Below are positions 1 to 5,607 of a stretch of 9,061 nucleotides of DNA, in pieces. Source of the stretch: Deltaproteobacteria bacterium. Its GTDB lineage: Bacteria; Desulfobacterota; Syntrophia; Syntrophales; Fen-1087. The notes below the pieces were generated by a model. It had not been told where the DNA came from and made no database searches. It saw nothing but the letters and a program-made list of their open reading frames with translations. The DNA lies in NCBI GenBank assembly GCA_026388595.1, contig JAPLJM010000115.1, forward strand, positions 1 to 9,061, written 5' to 3'. A program made the translations under genes and the position numbers. Every line of letters begins with the position of its first letter. The first letter of the stretch is position 1.

Positions 1-540
1 CCCCTGATCTTTAAGCGATTCTAAAAGCCGGCGTATTTCTCTGATCCCGATGGGATCAAGGCCGGAGGTGGGCTCGTCGAGAATCAACAGCTTCGGATTT
101 CCGATGAGAGCAGCACCGAGTCCGAACCGTTGAATCATACCCTTGGAGTAGGTATTCACTTTTGTATGTTCCCTGCCTTGCATGCCGATAAGCTCGACGG
201 TGCGCCTGCATTGATCCGACGCAGAGGAGTGGCTGATATCCAATAGCTCTGCACAGCGTTGCAGATACTGCCATCCGGTAAGATGTGGGGGAATGTGATT
301 GTTCTCGGCCAGATAACCGACTGCGGTACGGCTTGCCGCCTGTGTGCTGGGAATGCCGTTCACCGACAAGCTTCCCGATGTGGGCTTCGTAAAGTCAAGC
401 AGCATCTTAACGACGGTCGTCTTCCCTGCGCCATTGGGTCCGAGAAGAGCAAAATACTCACCTGCCTTGACGGAAAATGAGAGATTGTCGACGGCTGCAA
501 GGGAACCGTATCGTTTGGTTGCGGCGTTCAATTCAATCAT
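1..540 (-). CDS. ABC transporter ATP-binding protein (C-terminus beyond window)
   Basis: This is the cytoplasmic ATPase subunit of an ABC transporter; the 180 visible codons run off the left edge without a stop. The N-terminus (IELNAATKRYGSLAAVDNLS) is typical of the family. Walker A (GPNGAGKTT) is at residues 34-42. A degenerate signature, YSKGMIQRFGLG, replaces LSGGQ, and Walker B with its catalytic glutamate is LLILDEPTSGLDP. The YSKGM-type signature is common in the CcmA/drug-export branch that pairs with ABC-2 permeases, so an exporter with a permease gene further left is likely, but substrate and partner cannot be seen. The start is ATG at 540-538. It lies six bases downstream of a near-consensus -10 box and has no Shine-Dalgarno sequence. 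No other start upstream fits, and the conserved N-terminus leaves almost no room for a later one (TTG codon 4 is the only alternative). Family assignment is secure; specificity is unknown. Confidence 0.95.
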   Translation of the reverse strand, partial: MIELNAATKRYGSLAAVDNLSFSVKAGEYFALLGPNGAGKTTVVKMLLDFTKPTSGSLSVNGIPSTQAASRTAVGYLAENNHIPPHLTGWQYLQRCAELLDISHSSASDQCRRTVELIGMQGREHTKVNTYSKGMIQRFGLGAALIGNPKLLILDEPTSGLDPIGIREIRRLLESLKDQG

Positions 541-546
541 GAAGGG

Positions 547-575
547 AGTATATGAACCCCGATCGGGTATGTCAA
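547..575 (-). promoter_or_regulatory. Near-consensus sigma70 promoter, probably giving a leaderless ABC mRNA
   Basis: On the minus strand TTGACA (575-570) is followed by a 17-base spacer and TATACT (552-547). This matches the -35 consensus exactly and the -10 consensus at five of six positions, with ideal spacing. The expected start of transcription, six to eight bases past the -10 box, falls on or next to the A of the ATG at 540. The mRNA would then have almost no 5' leader, in line with the absence of a ribosome binding site. Confidence 0.7.
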
Positions 576-850
576 TAAAATATGGGCCGCAAAATGTGAG
601 GTTTGTTGCTGACGTTTGTTGTCGGGCACAAATTTCAACAGGTCCACTTGGGCCGTCTCTTGGGAATGTCCCGAACAAAACGTTTTATATTCTTCGTCTG
701 TCTGAAATTTATGGATGGAAATTGGATATTCCAGCCTCCCGGGCCTCCATTGAACATAGCGTTTATATCGTCCTGGTGTTGCTGAATCATAGATGCTCTA
801 AACGTAAAGCGTTTGAAGATGGAAGCTCCGGAAAGGTGGTTGCACCGCAG

Positions 851-867
851 ACGTATGACTCATACGT
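851..867. repeat. Perfect 17-base palindrome (possible operator)
   Basis: ACGTATGA-C-TCATACGT has two perfect 8-base arms around a single central base. It lies 56 bases past the stop of the PNPOx-fold gene and about 275 bases upstream of the ABC promoter. A one-base centre cannot form a hairpin loop, so a DNA-binding site for a dimeric regulator is more plausible than a terminator. No T-run follows on either strand. Function is inferred only from the symmetry. Confidence 0.35.
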
Positions 868-922
868 TGAAGAAGCCGCCGGCAAGGATGCCAAGAAATT
901 CAGCCAACGAATGCAAACGATA

Positions 923-1306
923 TTATCTGCCCTCTCCGATTAATGGCAGAACCTTGTCCACTTTAAAATATATGAGAAATTTGGATTCGGTTTTGTATTT
1001 GCCCTCCACTTCCTTGAACTTTTTCCGGCGGATCTCGTCAATCAGAGGACTGTCTTTCTCTTCATGGGTCTTGGTGAGGTATAGTCTCTGGCCTTCGTAA
1101 CGGCCATCTTCTTTAAAGAGGTAAACGGCATGAGGATTGGTTTGCAAATTGGCATGGGTCAGTCTGTCTGCGGCAATAAAGGCAACCGTTTGTTCATCCA
1201 TAAAATGCGGCCTGCCGTAGATTGCCGCATTGACTTTGCCGCTGCTGTCGGCTGTGGAAAGTACGCCAATGCCCTTGTTATTTTCGAAATATTCGCCAAG
1301 CTTCAT
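923..1306 (-). CDS. Pyridoxamine 5'-phosphate oxidase-fold flavin-binding protein
   Basis: This 127-residue cytoplasmic protein fits the short 'putative PNPOx-like' split-barrel family. It starts MKLGEYFENNKGIGVLSTADSSG, followed by GKVNAAIYGRPHF, the segment TVAFIAADRLTHANLQTNPHAVYLF and a C-terminal barrel strand ending FLIYFKVDKVLPLIGEG. Family members bind FMN or similar cofactors and act as small oxidoreductases. The substrate cannot be told from sequence, and the true PNP oxidase role is unlikely at this length. The ATG at 1306 has a good Shine-Dalgarno (AAGGAG) about six bases upstream. The gene follows the glycosyltransferase gene by 78 bases on the same strand and seems to have its own promoter overlapping that gene's stop codon. 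Confidence 0.88.
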   Translation of the reverse strand: MKLGEYFENNKGIGVLSTADSSGKVNAAIYGRPHFMDEQTVAFIAADRLTHANLQTNPHAVYLFKEDGRYEGQRLYLTKTHEEKDSPLIDEIRRKKFKEVEGKYKTESKFLIYFKVDKVLPLIGEGR

Positions 1307-1360
1307 GATCTCTCCTTTTGCTTTTGTAATATTCAGTGTAGGTTAAAGCACCGATAATGG

Positions 1361-1388
1361 ATTGTAAAGAGTAAAAGGTGCGTTTCAA
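1361..1388 (-). promoter_or_regulatory. Sigma70-type promoter for the PNPOx-fold gene
   Basis: TTGAAA (1388-1383), a 16-base spacer and TACAAT (1366-1361) each match five of six consensus positions. The -35 box overlaps the TGA stop (1387-1385) of the upstream gene. A start near 1354 would give a leader of about 48 bases ending in the AAGGAG ribosome binding site. This would uncouple the gene from the envelope gene upstream. Assignment is by pattern only. Confidence 0.5.
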
Positions 1389-3322
1389 TCAGGCGGGGAA
1401 GGCGCCGTCTCATCCTGTTCTTTGTCCGCAACCAATTCTCGGATCCGTGTTTCCGGTACACCCGCTTCTCGCAGGTCTGCGATCTCCACGCCCCCTCTCC
1501 TGTACATCTTACAGAGTATTACCTGCAGATACTTCCACCACCCTTCGCTGATCCTGCTCAGGGGCTCGGGTTCCCAATTATTTACTGGCCTGGCGATGAT
1601 GGAGGCAAGGAAGGCGGACTCCACGGGTTTTAACTTTTCAGGCGCTTTGCTGAAGTAGAAATGCGCGGCTGGTCCGATTCCATAGATGCCATCGCCCCAT
1701 TCAATGATATTCAGGTAAATCTCCATGATCCGCTCTTTGGACAGATTCTGTTCCAGGGCCATCGTGATGAATGTTTCTTCAAATTTCCGGCTGAACGTTC
1801 GCTCGCGGGTCAGAAAAAGATTCTTGGCCACCTGCATGGAAATGGTGCTGGCGCCGCGCACAATGCGTCCTGCTTGCAGATTTTCCGCAAAGGAATCCTT
1901 TATTCCCCTTTGACTGAATCCCTTATGGGAGAAAAAACCGGCATCTTCCGCGGTAATCACTGCGCTGATCAGAGATGGCGGAATGTCCTGAAGGGGAACA
2001 TACTGGGAATTATCCTCACCCACCAGAAATGTTATTTTTTCCCCTTTGGGTGTACGCACAGTATGACGGAAAGGCAATTTCAGGGCAGTTACTGTTATTT
2101 TTGATCCCAGAGACAAAATCTTTACCGGCTCGTATTTCCCCTCAAAGCGGTATGCAAGACTGCGGGGTCTTTCCATGTCAATGAAGAAATGGAGCTTGCC
2201 TGCAACCTTGCCTTTGACCTTCAAATCGGGTAGATCGGGGTGAAATGACTTGGGCAGGGTACTTAACGCGTTGCCTATGGAAAATTCCGGAAAAGAAAAA
2301 ACAATATTAATCTCAGGAAGTTGTGCATTGGAGAACCGGCCGTCTACAAAAAGCGATTCACCTCCCAGGACAATCTGCCCGTTCCGGATTGAGATTCGGG
2401 AATCATTCTTACCCCCTGTCATATTGAATCCAAAAATGGCTGCTTTCGCCTCCAGGGGTGAGAGAAAAGATCCTCTCTGACGTGAATGTTCAATAGCACC
2501 TGACAGGGCAAAGGACATTTCCTTATCCTTTTCGGTGCCTCCCTTTGCACGGGCAGTTATGTGCATATCGTCTAAGGGGATGGTATCGCCCAGAAGGGGG
2601 GAAAGAATGGCCAGTCCGAAGGAATCAGCCTTGAGATCAAACTCTCCGGAATCCCTTTTGAGTGACAGATGGAATCGTTCGTTATCACCGGCGACATCAA
2701 GGGAATCGAGGCCTTTTTTCAGGTCCAGCCTCGCGGTCATGGTTCTGTAGGTATGGGTTGTTGTTTTCTTTTCCGTCCGGAAGTTGATGGTGAGATTATG
2801 AACGTTTAGATTGATGGGTGCTTCTTCAGGCGCCGTGCCTGACAGAAGATTTTCGGCCGATCTTCGTATTCCGGGGAATTTCCATCCGCTGGCGTTTTTG
2901 TGATACAATGTGACATTCAGATTCTCGGCGTCAATGCTCCTGATGAGATGCCGCCCGACTTTCCTGCTCACGAGATAGCGAAAGGGACTGATCTTGGCAG
3001 TAATGCTTGCAGCGTTAAGCCATTCCCTGCCGCTGTCATCTGATATGCGCACATCAAGCGCCCGCACGCCGCTGGGAAAACGATATGCAAGATTCTGGAT
3101 TTCACAACGTAAGCCCGAAGTCTTCTGGAGATAATCGATGACGGCAGGCAGGTGCTCGCCGAGTTGCCTGTTGGCGGTCCTGTCCAGAACAAAGAAGGCT
3201 GCCAACACCAGGACAAGGACTATTGGGAATAGATGCTTTAGTTTTGAATGTTTACGCGCAACAGGCAACGCTTTACCCGATTTTTCTTTGTAAAGTGCGG
3301 GACACCCCCCACCTCCCTTCAA
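1385..3322 (-). CDS. Membrane-anchored AsmA-like / GT51 peptidoglycan glycosyltransferase
   Basis: This 645-codon protein has a basic N-terminus, one membrane segment (about residues 31-47, LFPIVLVLVLAAFFVL), a long beta-rich AsmA-like region (about 50-415) and a C-terminal GT51 domain (about 430-605). GT51 enzymes polymerise lipid II into glycan strands on the outer face of the inner membrane. Expected motifs are present: AEDAGFFSHKGF with putative catalytic Glu459; GASTISMQ (490-497, a variant of GGSTITQQ); RKFEE (512-516) with the second glutamate; and KERIMEIYLN...GIYGIG (529-550). No penicillin-binding transpeptidase domain follows, so it is monofunctional like MtgA, but over twice as long because of the N-terminal region. 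The start is uncertain. TTG at 3322 has no ribosome binding site and is followed by a strong one inside codons 3-4. TTG at 3268 (codon 19), giving a basic stretch just before the membrane segment, may be the real start. The 63-residue gene lies 71 bases upstream. Confidence 0.9.
   Translation of the reverse strand: MKGGGGCPALYKEKSGKALPVARKHSKLKHLFPIVLVLVLAAFFVLDRTANRQLGEHLPAVIDYLQKTSGLRCEIQNLAYRFPSGVRALDVRISDDSGREWLNAASITAKISPFRYLVSRKVGRHLIRSIDAENLNVTLYHKNASGWKFPGIRRSAENLLSGTAPEEAPINLNVHNLTINFRTEKKTTTHTYRTMTARLDLKKGLDSLDVAGDNERFHLSLKRDSGEFDLKADSFGLAILSPLLGDTIPLDDMHITARAKGGTEKDKEMSFALSGAIEHSRQRGSFLSPLEAKAAIFGFNMTGGKNDSRISIRNGQIVLGGESLFVDGRFSNAQLPEINIVFSFPEFSIGNALSTLPKSFHPDLPDLKVKGKVAGKLHFFIDMERPRSLAYRFEGKYEPVKILSLGSKITVTALKLPFRHTVRTPKGEKITFLVGEDNSQYVPLQDIPPSLISAVITAEDAGFFSHKGFSQRGIKDSFAENLQAGRIVRGASTISMQVAKNLFLTRERTFSRKFEETFITMALEQNLSKERIMEIYLNIIEWGDGIYGIGPAAHFYFSKAPEKLKPVESAFLASIIARPVNNWEPEPLSRISEGWWKYLQVILCKMYRRGGVEIADLREAGVPETRIRELVADKEQDETAPSPPD
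3273..3316 (-). promoter_or_regulatory. Possible 10-codon leader ORF with strong Shine-Dalgarno before the GT51 gene
   Basis: A GGAGG at 3316-3312 is followed after six bases by GTG (3305-3303). This opens a ten-codon frame, VSRTLQRKIG, ending in TAA at 3275-3273. Four bases later is an in-frame TTG (3268) of the large envelope gene. The arrangement resembles a leader peptide that loads ribosomes for re-initiation. The strong SD has no other well-spaced start codon in the gene's own frame. Alternatives are chance, or a sequence error placing the GTG out of frame. Confidence 0.35.
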
Positions 3323-3393
3323 TGAGAAGCAGTGGTGCCAATCATAAGCCGTTTCATTCGTAAAGTCGTATGAAGACGTTTATATACAGCCGC

Positions 3394-3585
3394 TTATGCT
3401 GTGCCTTTGACGATGTCCTCCAACCGGCTCGGTTCGGCTATATTTGAATCTTCGTTCGGTGTATCCGACTTTATGTTAGCCTTATTCTGCTTGGCCATCA
3501 GGCGCTTTGAAGCCTTATCCATTTGTTTCTGCTGCCTTGCATTTTCTTTGTTTTGATTACCAAAGTTGTACATTGACTTACCCAT
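3394..3585 (-). CDS. Small charged protein of unknown function
   Basis: This 63-residue protein has a Lys/Gln/Arg-rich first half (MGKSMYNFGNQNKENARQQK, then QMDKASKRLMAKQNKANIK) and an acidic tail (TPNEDSNIAEPSRLEDIVKG). It has no membrane segment, cysteines or signal peptide, and probably forms a single basic helix with a disordered end. A nucleic-acid or ribosome-associated role is imaginable, but I do not recognise the family. The ATG at 3585 has an excellent Shine-Dalgarno (AGGAG, seven bases upstream), which is the main evidence that it is real. It points the same way as the GT51 gene 71 bases downstream and could be cotranscribed with it. Confidence 0.75.
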   Translation of the reverse strand: MGKSMYNFGNQNKENARQQKQMDKASKRLMAKQNKANIKSDTPNEDSNIAEPSRLEDIVKGTA

Positions 3586-3837
3586 TTTTCAACTCCTATG
3601 TTCATCATTCGCTATTCTTTGCACCAACGGCAGTAAATATGCTCAACGCCTGCCACGTTACCCGTCCTGAAACAAAACACCCCGTCACATAATAAGAGGC
3701 GGGGCTGGGAGATCATTCTTCAATTCCTGATAGGGGAAGGACAACGATTCAATTTTTCTGAGTCATTCAGCGTGTTTGTTGGAGTTTACTCTCAATCTCG
3801 ACAAAGTCAAGGTATATTCAGCTGAGTGGAATAACCA

Positions 3838-3866
3838 TTGACTTGCACCGGTTAATCATGTACAAG
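3838..3866 (+). promoter_or_regulatory. Weak candidate promoter upstream of prfC
   Basis: TTGACT (3838-3843), a 17-base spacer and TACAAG (3861-3866) give a good -35 box but a poor -10 box. TAACC and GGTTA (3832-3836 and 3850-3854) flank the -35 box as a short inverted repeat. If used, transcription would start near 3873, only about 15 bases before the terminator hairpin. Confidence 0.25.
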
Positions 3867-3887
3867 CGCCGCTTCACGAACCCAGAG

Positions 3888-3910
3888 CGGGCCCTATTGG
3901 CCCGTTTTTT
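3888..3910 (+). terminator. Rho-independent-type terminator in front of prfC
   Basis: CGGGCC (3888-3893), a five-base loop CTATT and GGCCCG (3899-3904) are followed directly by six Ts (3905-3910). It points along the plus strand, but no plus-strand gene lies upstream within the gap. It either ends an unseen short transcript or acts as a leader attenuator for prfC, whose likely start codon is 31 bases further on. Confidence 0.7.
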
Positions 3911-3941
3911 GTATTAAAAATTGGTTTTGAGGCTTAAAAAA

Positions 3942-5120
3942 TTGGACAAGAACCATCGCAGGGAAGTAGATCGGCGCCGCAATTTCGGGATTATCAGTCA
4001 CCCCGACGCCGGAAAGACCACACTGACTGAAAAATTGTTGCTTTTCGGCGGGGCCATCCAGCAGGCGGGGGCGGTCCGGGCGCGCAAGGCCGACCGGCAT
4101 GCGACGAGCGACTGGATGAGCATCGAAAAGGAGCGGGGGATCTCCGTCACCACCTCGGTCATGAAATTCAATTACCGTGACTATGAAATCAATCTTCTGG
4201 ATACCCCGGGCCATCAGGATTTTTCGGAGGACACCTACCGGGTGTTGACCGCTGTTGACAGCGCCCTGATGGTGATCGACAGCGGCAAGGGGGTGGAGCC
4301 TCAGACGGAAAAGCTCATGGAGGTATGCCGGATGCGCAATACTCCGATCATCACCTTCATCAACAAGATGGACCGCGACGGCCTGGCACCCCTGGACCTG
4401 CTCTCCGATATCGAAGAGAAACTCCAGATTGAATGCGTCCCCATGTCATGGCCCATCGGTATGGGCAAGACATTTCGGGGCGTCTATAATTTCTATCGCC
4501 GCGAATTGCACCTTTTCACAGCCGGTCAAAATACCCATCCCCGGCAAGGGGTTGTGATCAAGGATCTCGCCGATCCCCGCCTTGATGAATTCCTGGGAAG
4601 CCAGGCCGGGGAACTCCGCGAGAGTGTGGAACTGTTGACAGGGGCCGCCAATCCCTTCGAATTGAAGGAATATCTGAAGGGCAACCAGAGTCCTGTCTTT
4701 TTCGGCAGCGCCATCAACAACTTCGGCGTAAAAGAACTCCTCGACGCCTTTGTGGAAATGGCCCCGGCCCCTGCTCCCCGCTCTGCCACGACGCGAGAGG
4801 TGTCGCCCTACGAAGCGGCATTTTCGGGTTTCGTCTTCAAGATCCAGGCAAATATGGACCCCGCCCACCGCGACCGCATCGCCTTTCTCCGCGTCTGCTC
4901 GGGCACATTCCGCCGGGGGATGAAGGTGATCCACCATCGGATCGGCAAGGAAATCAGTATCGCCAACGCCACCATCTTCATGTCTCAGGATCGCACCCAT
5001 GTTGAAGAGGCCTATCCGGGAGACGTCATCGGCATTCACAATCACGGAACTATCAAAATCGGCGATACCTTTACGGAATCCCCAACTTCGCCCCGGAGAA
5101 CTTCCGGCGTGTCCGCTTGA
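3942..5120 (+). CDS. prfC: Peptide chain release factor 3, N-terminal part (frameshifted prfC)
   Basis: RF3 is the translational GTPase that removes RF1/RF2 from the ribosome after peptide release. The G motifs are complete, numbered from TTG at 3942: HPDAGKTT (20-27), RGISVTTS (65-72), DTPGH (87-91), NKMD (141-144) and the RF3-specific SWPIG (169-173). Domain II follows to about residue 378. After GDTFTE the frame shifts, yielding a meaningless tail SPTSPRRTSGVSA and a TGA at 5118-5120. The expected GIPNFAPENFRRVRL continues in another frame from 5075. Compared with E. coli RF3, about eight residues between TFT and GIPNF are also missing, so the lesion is roughly a 25-base deletion, not a single-base slip. 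TTG 3942 was chosen because GAGG (3929-3932) lies nine bases upstream and MDKNHRREVDRRR matches RF3 N-termini; TTG at 3921 or 3927 is possible. Either a recent pseudogene or a sequence error. Confidence 0.9.
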   Translation: MDKNHRREVDRRRNFGIISHPDAGKTTLTEKLLLFGGAIQQAGAVRARKADRHATSDWMSIEKERGISVTTSVMKFNYRDYEINLLDTPGHQDFSEDTYRVLTAVDSALMVIDSGKGVEPQTEKLMEVCRMRNTPIITFINKMDRDGLAPLDLLSDIEEKLQIECVPMSWPIGMGKTFRGVYNFYRRELHLFTAGQNTHPRQGVVIKDLADPRLDEFLGSQAGELRESVELLTGAANPFELKEYLKGNQSPVFFGSAINNFGVKELLDAFVEMAPAPAPRSATTREVSPYEAAFSGFVFKIQANMDPAHRDRIAFLRVCSGTFRRGMKVIHHRIGKEISIANATIFMSQDRTHVEEAYPGDVIGIHNHGTIKIGDTFTESPTSPRRTSGVSA

Positions 5121-5503
5121 AGAACCCCATGAAAAGCAAGCAGCTCCAGAAGGGGCTGGTCCAGCTTTCCGAGGAAGGGGCCGTTCAGGTATTCCAGCCG
5201 CTGGGAAAAAGCGATTACATCCTGGGAGCGGTAGGCGTCCTCCAGTTTGACGTAACCGCCGAGCGTTTGAGAACCGAATACGGCGCCGACACGATCCTTG
5301 AAGATACGCCGTACGCCCTTGCGCGGTGGGTCACCTGCGACGATAAAAACCGCCTGAAGGAGTTCGAATTGAAAAACGGAAGCTCCCTTGCCCTGGATGC
5401 CGAAGGCCGCCCTGCCTTTCTCGCTGCCAGCGAGATCCGACTGGGAATCTGCATGGATTCCTGGCCCGAAGTGACTTTCCACAAAACACAGGAATACAGT
5501 TAA
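5117..5503 (+). CDS. prfC: Peptide chain release factor 3, C-terminal domain III (out of frame with N-terminal part)
   Basis: This frame carries the rest of RF3: KSKQLQKGLVQLSEEGAVQV, then GAVGVLQFDVTAERL, ARWVTC, and the end WPEVTFHKTQEYS. It is uninterrupted to TAA at 5503, and the homologous frame actually begins upstream at 5075. About 378 residues before the lesion, plus eight deleted and 142 here, gives about 528, the usual RF3 length. The other parts have therefore not decayed. A TTG at 5117 overlaps the TGA of the upstream part (TTGA), and an ATG at 5129 (codon 5) has a mild GAAG upstream. Coupled translation of a separate domain III is conceivable but unproven. Domain III helps RF3 bind the ribosome, so without it the N-terminal half would be expected to function poorly. 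Confidence 0.88.
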   Translation: MKNPMKSKQLQKGLVQLSEEGAVQVFQPLGKSDYILGAVGVLQFDVTAERLRTEYGADTILEDTPYALARWVTCDDKNRLKEFELKNGSSLALDAEGRPAFLAASEIRLGICMDSWPEVTFHKTQEYS

Positions 5504-5537
5504 GCTGCGGAGCGGCTATCTCCACAGCATAGACGAG

Positions 5538-5570
5538 AACAGCCGCAGTCCTCTTCGGACTGCGGCTGTT
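5538..5570. terminator. Strong hairpin between convergent prfC and gdhA
   Basis: Two perfect 14-base arms (5538-5551 and 5557-5570; AACAGCCGCAGTCC and its complement) flank a five-base loop. The hairpin lies 34 bases after the prfC stop and 37 bases after the gdhA stop. It probably serves as a two-way terminator. T-runs are weak on both sides (TTGATGTTGATG on plus, TTCTCGTCT on minus), so it may work mainly as a block to read-through or as a 3'-end stabiliser. Confidence 0.75.
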
Positions 5571-5607
5571 GATGTTGATGGTGGAAATGGTCGGGTGCTG
5601 CGGACGT

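Larger units (their letters stand above)
541..922. other. 382-base gap; one doubtful small ORF and a palindrome
   Basis: No convincing gene is seen between the PNPOx-fold gene and the ABC gene. The minus strand has a 51-codon ORF (790-635, ATG start, TGA stop) containing the stretch DDINAMFNGGPGGWNIQ. It has only a weak AGAG upstream and I do not recognise it; it could be a small gene, a remnant or chance. Plus-strand open frames here (for example the one ending at 943) have no ribosome binding sites or recognisable content. A 17-base perfect palindrome lies at 851-867 and the ABC promoter at 547-575. I see no clear terminator after the PNPOx-fold gene. Confidence 0.4.
3586..3941. other. Gap between divergent genes: upstream regions of the 63-residue gene and prfC
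   Basis: I see no convincing protein gene here. The gap must carry the minus-strand promoter of the small gene and the plus-strand promoter of prfC. Read on the minus strand, a hairpin with CCCCG/CGGGG arms (3700-3704 and 3680-3684) and a 15-base loop is followed by TGTTTTGTT. This is a weak terminator-like element upstream of the small gene. On the plus strand there is a candidate promoter at 3838-3866, an 11-base palindrome AAGCG-C-CGCTT (3864-3874), a 19-codon ORF (3858-3917) and a clear terminator-type hairpin (3888-3910). Confidence 0.5.

Noticed and set aside
717..732. GGAA-N8-TTCC, resembling the archaeal NrpR operator.
   Set aside because: The spacing is 8 instead of 6 and it is far from nrpR and gdhA, in a gap before an ABC gene; likely chance.
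344..943. A 199-codon plus-strand open frame across the ABC gene start and the following gap.
   Set aside because: Its first third is antisense to the clear ABC ATPase, it has no ribosome binding site, and the remainder has no recognisable protein features.
3680..3704. CCCCG/CGGGG hairpin followed on the minus strand by a T-rich stretch, as a terminator.
   Set aside because: The arms are only five bases with a 15-base loop and no minus-strand gene lies upstream to terminate; kept only as a note in the gap description.
4446..5045. Long minus-strand open frame opposite prfC.
   Set aside because: It is antisense to well-conserved RF3 coding sequence and lacks a recognisable product; a by-product of GC-rich third codon positions.
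5067..5120. Programmed ribosomal frameshifting in prfC.
   Set aside because: Conserved residues are missing as well as the frame being changed, and no slippery heptamer or stop codon lies at the junction, so a deletion or sequence error explains it better.
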